Shown: positions 1-10,261 of the stretch, one piece after another
Layout of the letters: each line of letters starts with the position of its first letter
Position numbering within the stretch: the stretch's first letter is position 1
NCBI GenBank assembly: GCA_016786585.1
Contig: JAEUUI010000030.1
Span: 186,001-250,000, forward strand
From: Cyclobacteriaceae bacterium
GTDB lineage: Bacteria; Bacteroidota; Bacteroidia; Cytophagales; Cyclobacteriaceae
DNA: 64,000 nucleotides
Direction: 5' to 3'
Translations under genes and position numbers: made by a program
Notes under the pieces: model-generated
Seen by the model: the letters and a program-made list of their open reading frames with translations, nothing else
Databases searched by the model: none
Told to the model about the DNA's origin: nothing

Positions 1-3000
1 CAGCGGATATTGAAAATCTTTCTTTCCAGGAGAAAAGTGATTTCTCGCTTCAACAACTCATCGCTGATTTTAAACTGACTGAAAAAACACTCGCAATCGA
101 TAAATTTCTGATTCAATCAGGATCATCACGAATTGAACTGGAAGGTGACGCAACGTTCACTTCCCTAACCGATTATAAAACTGCACGCGTTAACCTGAAC
201 ATTCCCGAATCGGTTATCGCGACTAAAGACATTTTATCATTTGCCCCTCACCTGCTTGACAGCATTCCTGTTACGCTGCCAAGAGAAACCCGGATCACAC
301 TTGCATCGAACGTTCACGGAACGGTTAACGACCTTACGATTGAAAAGCTTTCAGTAAAAACACTCGCCAGCACTTCGCTGGCGCTAACCGGAAATGTTAA
401 AAACGTAACCGATGCGGATAACATGAAGCTGCGTATGCAGCTCAAAAAATTCTTCACCACCACCAAAGACTTGCGCAGTGTACTTCGTGATTCTCTGTTA
501 CCCGAATCGGTTCAGCTTCCTGATTCAATAAGCCTCGCGGGTAGTTACACTGGTCTCCTCAAGGCTCCTGCTGTCGATCTGCAGCTTACCACCAGCTCGG
601 GAAATGCATCGGCACATGGAAAATTTGATTTTCGTTCCACACCTTCCTACAATGTAACGGTTGAGACAAAACAACTTAGCTTGGGGAGAATTTTAAAACA
701 ACCGGAAACTCTGGGAATGCTCGACATGAAAGCCACAGCAAAAGGTACGGGCATTGAAGTAAATGATATCCGCGCAAATGTTGATATTCTTGTTTCGCGT
801 TTTCAATATAGTAAATATGACTACCGCGATTTCAAGATAAAAGGTTCGCTGAACAAGTATTTGTTTTCAGGGGAAGCAGCGCTTCACGATGAAAACCTTG
901 ACTTCACGGTTACCGGTGACCTGGATTACACCGGGAACGTTCCCACCTACAAGCTAACCGTTAATCTAGTTAATGCAGACTTTCAAAAATTAAATTTGTC
1001 TGAGCGGCCCTTGAAAGCGCGCGGTGGAGTGAAGGTTGATCTCGCTACAGCTGACTTTCGTGCAATCAACGGTGATCTGGCAATCTATAAGGTCGGCATC
1101 TATAATGGTGAATCACTTTACATGGTCGACTCGCTGTTGTTTGCCAGCATCGATCAGGATGGAAAAAGCAGTATGACCATCCGGTCTGAAATCCTCTCCG
1201 GAAAATTTGAAGGAACATTCAACATATTTACCATCGGCACGGTGATAAAACAGCATGTTAACCGGTACTTCTCGCTTCACGACGAATCGGTTAAAGAATT
1301 TACCTCTCCGCAAAATTTCAAATTCGATCTGACGATTCGCGATACTGATCTGATCACTGAAATTCTGGTACCCGAATTGGAACCCTTTGTTCCCGGGGTG
1401 ATCAAGGGAGAATTCGACAGCGAGGAGAACCGGCTTGACCTTGAAATCGCGCTGTCAAAAATAACGTATGCAACAACTTCGTTCGACTCGGTTTCTGTTG
1501 ATGTTGAATCGGATGATGAGGAACTTTCTTACCGTGTGCGGCTAAAAAATATTCTGCTGGATACGTTAACCATCGATGCCATGCAGCTTACCGGTAAGGT
1601 TGAAAATGATTCCATATACAGTGCGCTTCAGATTCTGAACTCAAAAAATGAAAACAAGTATGTGCTGGGCGGAGTTTTCAGAAGCCAGGAAAATAACTTC
1701 CGGTTCAGGTTTTTGAAAGATCAGGTGATGCTGAACTATAGCGAGTGGTCGGTCCCTGACGACAATTACCTTGAGTTTAGCAAGCGGGGGTTGGTTGCTC
1801 ATAACTTTACCATTTCAAAAGATCCCGAGCGCATCGGACTTGTAACAACTGTTAAGGATTCCACGATCGCGCTTGAGTTTCAACACGTGCAACTCTCGAA
1901 TCTCACGCGTATTGTGCGGGGTGTGATGCCAGCCAGCGGGCTGCTTGACGGAAACCTGAAGTTTACATCCTCATCAAGCGGAAAGTTTTCGTCTGAACTG
2001 AAAATCAGTGAGCTTGAAATTCTTGAAAAACCACTTGGGGATCTTACGCTCGGCCTCTCCCATTCGGGCGACCGGTACGCGATTGATCTCGCATTAACAA
2101 GCAACGGTTCCAACCTGATCGCAAAAGGATTCTATATCTCTAACGCGAACACGTCATCGTTTGATTTATCGGCAGAATTTGCACCGCTTAACCTCCAGGC
2201 GATCGAGCCGCTGTCGTTTGGTCAGCTGCGAAAAGTGGAAGGGCGCGCCACCGGAACATTAAGAATTACCGGAACATTCGCGGAACCGAAAATCCGCGGC
2301 AACATTACGTTCGAGGAAGCATCATTCCGGTCGACCTATTTGAACAGTGCCTTCACCCTGCGCAACGAGACGATAACATTCAATGAACAAGGTATCCGGC
2401 TGAACAATTTTACCATTACGGATGCAAAGAAAAACGATGCCGTGCTGGATGGCACAATTCTTACGGATGCTTACCGCGATTTCAGATTCAACCTGCGGTT
2501 AACAACACGCAATTTTCAGGTTCTGAACACCACCGCGGAAGATAACAAGATGTACTACGGAAAAGTTAAACTTAACGCAAAAGCCCGTATCACCGGCAAT
2601 TCGCAGCGCCCCCGGGTTGACGTTACCGTTGGGTTTAGCGATGACACCAATCTTACCTATGTTGTTCCGCAAGAGCAGAAAAGTGTAATGGAACAGAAAG
2701 GGATCGTTGAGTTTGTTAACAAAGATGCCTACAAAGATCCGTTCCTTGACAACCTAAACCTGTCTGATACCGTGCGGAACACATTTGCAGGTGTAAATAT
2801 TTCTGCCAACCTGGAGCTTACGGACAAAGAAACCTTGAACATCGTTATCGATCCCATCACGGGCGATAAGCTAACGGTAAAAGGTAATTCGACACTTACT
2901 TTTGATATGACGTCCTCCGGCAACATGAGTTTATCAGGCCGTTATGAGATTACAGAAGGAACCTACAACTTCTCCTTTTATAAACTGGTTAAGCGCGAGT

Positions 3001-3824
3001 TCAAAATTGTTAAAGGCGGATCGTTAACATGGTCGGGTGATCCGCTGAATGCACAAATCGACATTCGCGCCAGTCACCTCGTAGAAACATCACCGATAGA
3101 TTTGGTGGCCAGCCAAACAACAGACCAAAACATGCTGAATACGTACCGGCAGCGTCTGCCCTTCTATGTTTATCTCGACATCAAGGGCCAGTTACTTGCT
3201 CCGATGATATCCTTTAAAATCGACATGCCGGTAGATAAACAAAGTGCATTTGGTGGGTTGGTATACGCCAAGATTCTTGACATCAACTCCCGTGAATCAG
3301 ATGTTAACAAGCAGGTATTTGCGCTGCTGATCCTGCGAAGATTTATTTCGGAGAATCCGCTCGAAAGTCAGGGAGGATCGGATGTTGCCAATACAACACG
3401 CACCAGCGTGAGCCGCCTGTTATCAGATCAGTTAAACCGGCTTTCCGAAAACGTAAAGGGTGTGCAATTGAGTCTCGATATCAAATCGTACGAAGATTAT
3501 TCGACCGGCCAGGCGCAGGGCAACACACAAGTGCAATTAGGTGTCTCAAAATCGCTGCTCAACGACCGGCTCGTAGTAAAGCTATCCGGAAACGTTTCGG
3601 TAGAAGGTGAAAATACAACGCAAAAAGATGCCTCGGATTACATTGGTGATCTTGCGCTTGAATACAAGCTTACCAGCGATGGACGATTCCGGATCACCGG
3701 CTTCCGCACCAGCAATTATGATATGATCGATGGTGAATTGACCGAAACCGGTGTCGGTTTGATTTACGTAAAAGATTACAACACCCTCAAAGAACTGTTT
3801 AAGGCAAATGCAACTCCAAAATAA
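1..3824 (+). CDS. tamB: TamB-like translocation/assembly protein, 5'-truncated by window edge
   Basis: The reading frame is open from base 3, so the gene enters from the left edge and the ATG at 423 is only an internal methionine; at least 1,273 residues are visible. The protein is a long run of beta-rich, low-cysteine repeats ending in the C-terminal TamB (DUF490) region, with the features of that domain in the last 400 residues (a GxYxxxEGTYNF-like segment, then 'IDIRASH' and 'PFYVYLDIKGQL'). TamB proteins span the periplasm from the inner membrane and help insert outer membrane proteins or move lipids. The last 17 bases overlap the downstream TamL gene, which fits a TamB-TamL pair acting together. 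The N-terminal anchor lies outside the window. Confidence 0.9.
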   Translation, partial: ADIENLSFQEKSDFSLQQLIADFKLTEKTLAIDKFLIQSGSSRIELEGDATFTSLTDYKTARVNLNIPESVIATKDILSFAPHLLDSIPVTLPRETRITLASNVHGTVNDLTIEKLSVKTLASTSLALTGNVKNVTDADNMKLRMQLKKFFTTTKDLRSVLRDSLLPESVQLPDSISLAGSYTGLLKAPAVDLQLTTSSGNASAHGKFDFRSTPSYNVTVETKQLSLGRILKQPETLGMLDMKATAKGTGIEVNDIRANVDILVSRFQYSKYDYRDFKIKGSLNKYLFSGEAALHDENLDFTVTGDLDYTGNVPTYKLTVNLVNADFQKLNLSERPLKARGGVKVDLATADFRAINGDLAIYKVGIYNGESLYMVDSLLFASIDQDGKSSMTIRSEILSGKFEGTFNIFTIGTVIKQHVNRYFSLHDESVKEFTSPQNFKFDLTIRDTDLITEILVPELEPFVPGVIKGEFDSEENRLDLEIALSKITYATTSFDSVSVDVESDDEELSYRVRLKNILLDTLTIDAMQLTGKVENDSIYSALQILNSKNENKYVLGGVFRSQENNFRFRFLKDQVMLNYSEWSVPDDNYLEFSKRGLVAHNFTISKDPERIGLVTTVKDSTIALEFQHVQLSNLTRIVRGVMPASGLLDGNLKFTSSSSGKFSSELKISELEILEKPLGDLTLGLSHSGDRYAIDLALTSNGSNLIAKGFYISNANTSSFDLSAEFAPLNLQAIEPLSFGQLRKVEGRATGTLRITGTFAEPKIRGNITFEEASFRSTYLNSAFTLRNETITFNEQGIRLNNFTITDAKKNDAVLDGTILTDAYRDFRFNLRLTTRNFQVLNTTAEDNKMYYGKVKLNAKARITGNSQRPRVDVTVGFSDDTNLTYVVPQEQKSVMEQKGIVEFVNKDAYKDPFLDNLNLSDTVRNTFAGVNISANLELTDKETLNIVIDPITGDKLTVKGNSTLTFDMTSSGNMSLSGRYEITEGTYNFSFYKLVKREFKIVKGGSLTWSGDPLNAQIDIRASHLVETSPIDLVASQTTDQNMLNTYRQRLPFYVYLDIKGQLLAPMISFKIDMPVDKQSAFGGLVYAKILDINSRESDVNKQVFALLILRRFISENPLESQGGSDVANTTRTSVSRLLSDQLNRLSENVKGVQLSLDIKSYEDYSTGQAQGNTQVQLGVSKSLLNDRLVVKLSGNVSVEGENTTQKDASDYIGDLALEYKLTSDGRFRITGFRTSNYDMIDGELTETGVGLIYVKDYNTLKELFKANATPK

Positions 3825-6204
3825 AAGCCATGTAATCCGTTCGTTCTTGCGCACGTCAAAACAACTAAGCTTGTTTTTGCTAATGGGAGTTGTTGCATCC
3901 GCCTGTACCGCCACCCGCTTTTTAAAAGATGATGAGAGTTTTTACACCGGGGCCAAAATTGATATTAACGCCAAGGGGAAAATTGCCGGTCAGGGCGAAT
4001 TGAAGGAAGAACTCCAAACCTACATAACGCCTGAACCGAACGGGACAGTTCTGGGCATGCGCCCGGCTGTATGGTTTTACTTTATCGCAGGCGAACCGAA
4101 AAAGAAAAAAGGTTTCAGAAATTTTATAAAGACGAAACTCGGTTCACCCCCGGTACTCCTGAAAGACGCGACACCTGAGCAAACGGCAGAGGCCCTCGAA
4201 GGTCAATTGCACAACGAAGGGTATTTTAAATCGGAGGTCACGTTTGACATCAAAACAAAACACAAGAAGAGTAAGGTTATCTACCACATTGAACTCGAGC
4301 GGCCCTACCGGATCAAAAGTGTCAACTACATTTTCCTCGACACCGCGCATGCCCGGTTGCTGAATCAGATTAAAGAAAAAACGCTCATCAAAGAAAATCA
4401 GCGTTACAGCCTCGAACTCTTGCGGGCAGAACAGGAACGCATTGAAGACATTGCTCAAAATGAGGGATTCTATTATTTCGATGATCGCTTTCTGTTGTTC
4501 AAAGCTGATACAACCGTTGGCGAACGAATGGTTGAACTTGACCTGACGGTTGAGCCGGGCATGCCTCCACGGGCTTACCAAGTTTATACAATTAAAGAAG
4601 TAACCGTTTATCCCAGTTATGAGTTGGCCAACGACAGTCTGTCGCGCACGGGCGACACCACCCATGTAGGCAAATTCGTGTATATCGATAACCTGCATAA
4701 TTTCAGGCCGCACATTATTACCGATGTGATCAACATTACGCCTGACAGTATTTACAGACGCATTGATCACGAATATTCCATCAGTCACCTGATGGGATTG
4801 AATACGTTTAAGTTTGTCAATATTAAATACCGGAACGTACACCGTGATTCAACCGGACTTCGCGCGAGTGTTTTTCTGACACCCACCCTGAAAAAATCGT
4901 TCCGGCTGCAGCTTCAGGGGGTTTCAAAGTCGAACAATTTTGTGGGGCCTGGCATGGAGTTCACCTTTACCAACCGGAACATTTTCAAGGGCGCGGAAAT
5001 GTTCCAGCTGAAGCTGAACGCATTGTACGAACTGCAGGTTCGCAGCAAGCAGACCAACCCGTTGAATGCCATTGAGCTGGGGGGCGAAGCAAGTTTGTCG
5101 GTGCCGCGATTCATCACGCCCTTCCACATTCAGTTCCGGTCGGCCAAATATCTTCCGCAAACCCAGTTTAAGCTCGGCTATAGCTTTCAGCAACGGTTGC
5201 AGTATTTCACCCTTAACTCATCGAACATTGCCGCGGGTTATACGTGGCGCGAAACCACGTTGAAAACACATGAGCTTTTTCCGGTCGACATTACCTACAT
5301 TAAAAAAAGCAACACGTCTGAAGCCTTCAATAATATCGTTGATGTGAATCCTGCACTTAAAAATTCGTTTCAGGATCAATTCATTCTCGGAGCGAGGTAT
5401 TCATTTACGTTAAACACGCAACTCAACGATAACATCGAATCAAAATATGTTATTAAAAAAGTAAGGCGTTCGAACTATTACTTCAATGGAAGTATCGATG
5501 TTTCAGGCAATGTTCCGCGCGGCATTCAATCGATTCGCTTTCATGGTGCCGAAGGACCGTACAGCTTTTTTGGCCAAGCGTATTCGCAGTACATCCGTCC
5601 GGTGGTTGACTTCCGGTATTACTTCGATTTAAACAAACGAAACAAGATCGCCACACGGTTAACAACCGGTGTCGGGTATGCGTACGGAAATTCCCAGTTC
5701 ATGCCGTATATCAAACAATTTTCGGTGGGCGGATCAAACAGCCTGCGCGCCTTCCCTGCCCGTTCGGTCGGTCCGGGTACGTATAACTTTTTAGCAATCA
5801 ACGATACAACATTCTTTATCGACCAGCGCGGAGATATTAAACTGGAAGGTAACATTGAATATCGCTTTGATATTTACAAGGCTGTGAAAGGCGGGCTTTT
5901 TGTGGATGCCGGAAACATCTGGCTGATTAAAAATGACACGCTGCGCCCGGGCGGAAAATTTGCGTTCAACAGTTTCTATAAACAGGTTGCTGTTGGAACC
6001 GGTTTCGGATTGCGATTTGATTTCAGTTTCTTCGTGCTGCGATTCGACCTTGCCTTCCCGCTGCGAAAAGCTTATCCGGTTGACGGAAGCGAAGACGGAA
6101 CAAATAACGAGTTCCGCTGGGCCTTCCGTGACATCGACTTTACCAGTAAATACTGGAGGCGCGATAACCTGGTATTTAATATTGCAATCGGTTACCCGTT
6201 CTGA
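3808..6204 (+). CDS. tamL: TamL, BamA/TamA-family outer membrane lipoprotein
   Basis: 798 residues. The N-terminus has a basic stretch, a hydrophobic run and a lipobox VASAC with the acylated cysteine near residue 33, so it is predicted to be a lipoprotein, as is usual for the Bacteroidota TamA homologue. POTRA-like segments follow (about residues 40-330) and then a 16-strand Omp85 barrel; the protein ends in aromatic phenylalanine, as barrels recognised by BAM do. The 'GGSNSLRAFPARSVGPG' segment is the typical Omp85 loop 6 region (the [VI]RG[FY]-like motif appears here as LRAF). The start overlaps tamB by 17 bases, so translation is probably coupled. The 3' end overlaps the convergent histidine kinase gene by 13 bases. 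Confidence 0.9.
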   Translation: MQLQNKSHVIRSFLRTSKQLSLFLLMGVVASACTATRFLKDDESFYTGAKIDINAKGKIAGQGELKEELQTYITPEPNGTVLGMRPAVWFYFIAGEPKKKKGFRNFIKTKLGSPPVLLKDATPEQTAEALEGQLHNEGYFKSEVTFDIKTKHKKSKVIYHIELERPYRIKSVNYIFLDTAHARLLNQIKEKTLIKENQRYSLELLRAEQERIEDIAQNEGFYYFDDRFLLFKADTTVGERMVELDLTVEPGMPPRAYQVYTIKEVTVYPSYELANDSLSRTGDTTHVGKFVYIDNLHNFRPHIITDVINITPDSIYRRIDHEYSISHLMGLNTFKFVNIKYRNVHRDSTGLRASVFLTPTLKKSFRLQLQGVSKSNNFVGPGMEFTFTNRNIFKGAEMFQLKLNALYELQVRSKQTNPLNAIELGGEASLSVPRFITPFHIQFRSAKYLPQTQFKLGYSFQQRLQYFTLNSSNIAAGYTWRETTLKTHELFPVDITYIKKSNTSEAFNNIVDVNPALKNSFQDQFILGARYSFTLNTQLNDNIESKYVIKKVRRSNYYFNGSIDVSGNVPRGIQSIRFHGAEGPYSFFGQAYSQYIRPVVDFRYYFDLNKRNKIATRLTTGVGYAYGNSQFMPYIKQFSVGGSNSLRAFPARSVGPGTYNFLAINDTTFFIDQRGDIKLEGNIEYRFDIYKAVKGGLFVDAGNIWLIKNDTLRPGGKFAFNSFYKQVAVGTGFGLRFDFSFFVLRFDLAFPLRKAYPVDGSEDGTNNEFRWAFRDIDFTSKYWRRDNLVFNIAIGYPF

Positions 6205-9200
6205 TAATTCTCCGGAATATAAATCGTGAAGATCGCTCCCTTTCCCGGTTCACCTTTGGCAGCAATAAAACCGTGGTGATTTTCAACAATCTTCTTGCAG
6301 ATAGCCAGTCCGATCCCCGTGCCTTCATAATCCTGCTTGGTGTGCAACCGCTGAAACACATCGAAAATCCGTTCGTGGTAATTGTTATCGAACCCGATAC
6401 CGTTGTCCTCCACGGTCACTCTATAATAATAGGTTTCCGGATCGGTATTCGAGCCGATAGCAAGGCCATTTAACCGTTCAGAACTGATGTTAATTACCAA
6501 CGGAACATCCTTCTGCCTGAATTTAAGTGAGTTAGAAATCAGGTTGGTGAAAAGTTGGCGAAACTGAAACGGAATCACATCAACTTCAGGCAATTCACCG
6601 ACATTGATCGTGGCCTGTTTATCCTGGATGTACTGCTCAAGATCGTCTATAACACCCGCCACCAAAAAGTTAAGGTTGGTACGAACAAACTCCTTTTCCT
6701 TCTTATTGGTACGGGAGTATGCCAGCAGATCCTGAATCAGCAGTTGAATTCTGCGTGCCGCCTCCTGCATCCGCGTAAAATAGTCCTGGCCGGCTGACGA
6801 TAAATTCTGATACTCCTTTTCAAGAATGCGTGAAGCAAATGCCTGAATCTTGCGCAACGGTTCCTGCAAGTCGTGACTCGATACATACGCAAACGAAGCC
6901 AACTCCTGATTCATTTTCTCGAGTTCGGTGTTAGCCTGCTGAAGTTCACGCGTACGATCATTCACCATCGCCTCCAGCGCCTGCGAGAACGCCTTTTCTT
7001 CTGTAATGTCGCGCAAAGTACCGGTCATCCTCACTGCCTTGCCTTTCTCAAAGAATACGTTACCGCGTCCTTCCATCCATCGAATACTTTTATCAGGCCA
7101 AATGAGCCGCGCCGTGTAAAGCAGTTTACCGGTTTGCATGGCCTCCTTAAAAGCCTTCTCGCGCACCGGCATATCCTCCGGATGCAACCGGCTTAGGATT
7201 TCGGCATGCGTAGGAGTATCATTCTTTCTGAAGCCAAGAATTTCCAGGTATCGTCCGGAGTATCGTGGAGTTCCGCTGATTAAATCGAGTTCCCACGTGC
7301 CCAGCGCACTTGCCTCGATAATTGTTTCAAGGCGCAGGCGGTTCTCCTCCATTTCAAGCTCCGCCTGTTTCTGCAAGGTAATGTCGCGTGCAATTTTAGA
7401 TGCTCCGATAATCCGGCCAAACTGATCGCGGATTGGTGAAATGGTTAATGATACATCGATAACCCGTCCATCTTTCGTAAGACGTTTTGTTTCGATATGA
7501 TCAACACGCTCGCCACGAACCAACCGGCCGATGATGGCCGGCTCTTCATCTAACCGGTCTGACGGAATCAGGCGTGTAATCGGCTGACCGACAATTTCAG
7601 CCGGCATATATCCAAACAAGCGCTCCGCTCCGCGGTTCCAGCTTGTAATCGTTCCGTCCAACCGTTTACTCACAATGGCATCGTCTGACGATTCAACAAT
7701 TGCGGCAAGCCTCGCGCTTTGTTCACCGGCAATACGCACACCCGTGATATCCATGAGTGTACCGAGCATGCGCAACGGTTGACGATCCCTGTCGTAAACC
7801 ACTACACCCCGTGTACGAATCCAGCGAACCGATTTATCCGGATGAATAATCCGTGCTTCATAATTGTAATTACCGGTGTGCAATGCAAGCTCAAAGGATT
7901 TTTCCACTACAGCAATACGATCGTCCGGATGAAGCTGCTCATGCATTTCGCGATGTGTTAACACTTTGCTTTCCGCATGACCAAAAATGACTGCCAGACG
8001 AGGTGAATGGATAATTTCGCGCGTTTTCAAATCAAGGTCCCAGGTCGACAGCTCGGTTGCCTCTACCGCCAGGCGCATGCGCGATTCTGCATCTTCCAGT
8101 TTATGACGTGATTCTACTTTCTCGGTAACGTCATACACGGTTATCATGATACCCGAAATGCTACCGTCTGTTTCAAGCAAGGGTGCGTATTCGAAATCGA
8201 GATAAAATTTCCGCATTCCATCATCACCGCGCACATACGCCATTGCCTCATTTTCCCGATGAATCCGACCGGTTTTTAATACACGTTGCAGGAGCTCCGG
8301 AAATTTCTGCTCCACCAGTTCCGGAAACACGTCTAATGCTTTTCGGCCAATTACATCTTTGGGTTCCTTGCGCCAGATACGTTTAAACATGGTATCGTTC
8401 GCCATCTCAATGATGAAATCATTTCCACGCCAGATCGTCATGGCAATGGGCGACTGCATAATAAAGTTGCTGAACTGACGCTGCTGCTCTTCAAGGGCAT
8501 GACGCTCCTCGACCATTGACGTTACTTCGTTGGCAACGACCATGATACCGGTAACTTTTCCGTGTTCGAAAAGAGGCTGATAAATAAAGTTGAAATAAAC
8601 CTTCTGCCGTTTTCCGAAACGGGTAATATAAACCTCAAGGTCGTTCGCATGATAAGCCTGCCCGCTATCCATCACTCCGGTTAACAACGGCTCAACTACA
8701 CTTTTTACTTCGGGCAATACATCAAACAAATCTCTTCCAACAACTTCGTTCTCAGCTTTATCGATAAACTGAAGATAGGTGCTGTTGGCAAGCTCAAATT
8801 GGAAATTCCGCCCGCGAAGAATTGCAATACCCGAGGGCGCTTGTTGCACCGTATTCCGAAAACGATCGTTGCTCTCTTCAAGTTTTTTCCGGTCGAGAAC
8901 CGAACGCGTAGTTTCCGTACAGGTTACCAGCACTGCTGTTGCTTTGCCCGATTCATCATTTACAGGGCTGTAGCTGAACGTCCAGTAAACATCTTCAATT
9001 TTACCATTTCTGAAAATAGGAATGAGCTGATCTTCACTCCACGTTGCACCGCCACCCGAAAGAACCTGGTCAATTAATGGTTTTATGATCGGCCAGATTT
9101 CAGGCCATGCCTCTTCGGCACGCATGCCGAGAATATGCGGATGTTTCCCGTGTTCACCCAGGCTTGGGCGATAGGCATCGTTATAAAAACAGATTAATTC

Positions 9201-9365
9201 AGGGCCCCACCATAAAAACATGGGGAACCGCGAATTAAGAATTATGCCCAGTGTAGTACGAAGGCTCTGGGGCCACGTGTCGATGGCGCCAACCGGAGTT
9301 TTACTCCAATCTTTAGCACGGACAAGATTCCCCATTTCATTGTCGGGAATAAAACCAGTCTTCAT
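6192..9365 (-). CDS. Multi-PAS sensor histidine kinase
   Basis: About 1,057 residues from the ATG at 9365, chosen because it forms an ATGA overlap with the stop of the upstream response regulator; an ATG 57 bases further upstream would lie inside that gene. About six PAS domains, several with PAC segments, fill roughly residues 1-800 (for example around 'SGIAILRG', 'SPIAMTIWRG', 'DDAIVSKRLDGTI'). Then come a short coiled coil, a HisKA domain with the phospho-acceptor in SHDLQEPLRK, and an HATPase with N-box NLISNSLKFR, G1 box DNGIGFD and G2 box GTGIGLAI. No membrane segment is seen, so it should be a cytoplasmic sensor of redox, light or ligand type. The SHDLQEPLRK form is common in bacteriophytochrome-like and other PAS kinases. 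The ligand cannot be read from sequence. Confidence 0.92.
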   Translation of the reverse strand: MKTGFIPDNEMGNLVRAKDWSKTPVGAIDTWPQSLRTTLGIILNSRFPMFLWWGPELICFYNDAYRPSLGEHGKHPHILGMRAEEAWPEIWPIIKPLIDQVLSGGGATWSEDQLIPIFRNGKIEDVYWTFSYSPVNDESGKATAVLVTCTETTRSVLDRKKLEESNDRFRNTVQQAPSGIAILRGRNFQFELANSTYLQFIDKAENEVVGRDLFDVLPEVKSVVEPLLTGVMDSGQAYHANDLEVYITRFGKRQKVYFNFIYQPLFEHGKVTGIMVVANEVTSMVEERHALEEQQRQFSNFIMQSPIAMTIWRGNDFIIEMANDTMFKRIWRKEPKDVIGRKALDVFPELVEQKFPELLQRVLKTGRIHRENEAMAYVRGDDGMRKFYLDFEYAPLLETDGSISGIMITVYDVTEKVESRHKLEDAESRMRLAVEATELSTWDLDLKTREIIHSPRLAVIFGHAESKVLTHREMHEQLHPDDRIAVVEKSFELALHTGNYNYEARIIHPDKSVRWIRTRGVVVYDRDRQPLRMLGTLMDITGVRIAGEQSARLAAIVESSDDAIVSKRLDGTITSWNRGAERLFGYMPAEIVGQPITRLIPSDRLDEEPAIIGRLVRGERVDHIETKRLTKDGRVIDVSLTISPIRDQFGRIIGASKIARDITLQKQAELEMEENRLRLETIIEASALGTWELDLISGTPRYSGRYLEILGFRKNDTPTHAEILSRLHPEDMPVREKAFKEAMQTGKLLYTARLIWPDKSIRWMEGRGNVFFEKGKAVRMTGTLRDITEEKAFSQALEAMVNDRTRELQQANTELEKMNQELASFAYVSSHDLQEPLRKIQAFASRILEKEYQNLSSAGQDYFTRMQEAARRIQLLIQDLLAYSRTNKKEKEFVRTNLNFLVAGVIDDLEQYIQDKQATINVGELPEVDVIPFQFRQLFTNLISNSLKFRQKDVPLVINISSERLNGLAIGSNTDPETYYYRVTVEDNGIGFDNNYHERIFDVFQRLHTKQDYEGTGIGLAICKKIVENHHGFIAAKGEPGKGAIFTIYIPENYQNG

Positions 9366-9811
9366 CCGTTCTTGTTTAACACAAAATTTTCTTTCGGGGT
9401 TTTGCCGGGGTTGGTGCTCCAATCGATCTCGAGCATGCGCTCAATCACTTCCTTCAGCATGGCAAATGTATTAGGCTTACGAATATAATAATTCGCGCCC
9501 TGTTCGTAAACTTTATCAATCGCCTGACTTTGTGACGTAGTTGAAAATATAACAACCGGGATGTGATTCAATTTGGTGGATTTGCGAATCTCCTGCAAGC
9601 ACTCAAACCCATTCATGCGGGGCATGTTCAGATCGAGAAAGATGATTGCAGGAAGCTCAGCACCGTCTGCTTCAAGCTGTTGCATCAATTGCTGGCCATC
9701 GCGCGCGTACGCAAGCCGCGGTGCGTCCTTTAATTCCTTCAGCGCATCCTGAAACAACAGATGCTCATCCGGATCATCATCCACCAGCAGAATATATCGT
9801 TCAGGTTTCAA
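9362..9811 (-). CDS. CheY-like response regulator, receiver domain only
   Basis: 149 residues forming one receiver domain. The acidic cluster is at residues 11-13 (DDD), the phospho-acceptor is D60 in FLDLNMP, the switch Ser/Thr is about residues 90-91 (FSTT) and the conserved lysine is K112 (RKP). There is no output domain. The form resembles the Rcp1-like single-domain regulators often encoded beside phytochrome-type kinases. Its TGA overlaps the ATG of the downstream multi-PAS kinase, so the pair is translated together. It may relay phosphate to another protein or act as a phosphate sink. Confidence 0.93.
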   Translation of the reverse strand: MKPERYILLVDDDPDEHLLFQDALKELKDAPRLAYARDGQQLMQQLEADGAELPAIIFLDLNMPRMNGFECLQEIRKSTKLNHIPVVIFSTTSQSQAIDKVYEQGANYYIRKPNTFAMLKEVIERMLEIDWSTNPGKTPKENFVLNKNG

Positions 9812-9915
9812 ACGCTTAAAAGTAGCGATTCAGGGTCGCGTGCGCAATACAAGAAAGTGTAGTTCGTATGTGGAAAAAATTCCCCAGTTGCTCTTTGAAT
9901 GATTCAAAACCCGTC

Positions 9916-9933
9916 TGAAATGCAAGCATTTCA
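9916..9933. promoter_or_regulatory. Perfect 8-bp palindrome in divergent intergenic region
   Basis: TGAAATGC-AA-GCATTTCA is a perfect inverted repeat 35 bases before the start of the 82-residue gene on the plus strand and about 105 bases before the response regulator on the minus strand. It is not followed by a T-run, so a binding site for a dimeric regulator is more likely than a terminator. This is inference from the symmetry alone. Confidence 0.35.
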
Positions 9934-9967
9934 AACCATCAGCATGGTAAGGTTTTAGGTACACATC

Positions 9968-10216
9968 ATGAAAGATAAAACTATGCAACTGGATGAATTG
10001 AATCAGGACCAGATCATGACCGAACTCCGCAAAGAATTCAGTCAATCGCAATTGAATATGGTGAATGAGCACCTTACTACGTTGATACGCACCAGCGATA
10101 CCCTCGAGCAATTAGTTGCACGGGTTTACGAAACTGCGAATGTTGAAATCGAGGAACGGCAGGTACACGAAAACCCGAAGATTAACCGGCTGGATACCCG
10201 TAAGGACCGGCTTTAG
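9968..10216 (+). CDS. Small helical protein, member A of a three-copy local family
   Basis: 82 residues, no recognised domain, no signal peptide. The part around residues 16-48 aligns without gaps to the 70-residue protein at 16031-16243: LR(K/Q)(E/R)FS, then L(N/D)xV, then L-x2-T-x2-(T/S)(L/M)-x2-L. A weaker match is seen to the 65-residue protein at 12733-12930. The predicted structure is two or three amphipathic helices. The tail is rich in charged residues. The function is unknown; a cytoplasmic adaptor or regulatory role is only a guess. Confidence 0.7.
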   Translation: MKDKTMQLDELNQDQIMTELRKEFSQSQLNMVNEHLTTLIRTSDTLEQLVARVYETANVEIEERQVHENPKINRLDTRKDRL

Positions 10217-10261
10217 GTAAACCCTTTCAACGTTTCCGGAAAAACAGGTGTCTGATAAGTG

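Noticed and set aside
423-3824. tamB starting at the ATG at 423
   Set aside because: The same frame is open to the left edge and the upstream residues continue the TamB-type beta repeats.
4144-4842. 232-residue minus-strand frame inside tamL
   Set aside because: Shadow of the real gene; composition is unlike a protein and tamL is certain.
9366-9422. Longer start of the histidine kinase
   Set aside because: It would lie within the response regulator; the ATGA overlap at 9362-9365 is the better start.
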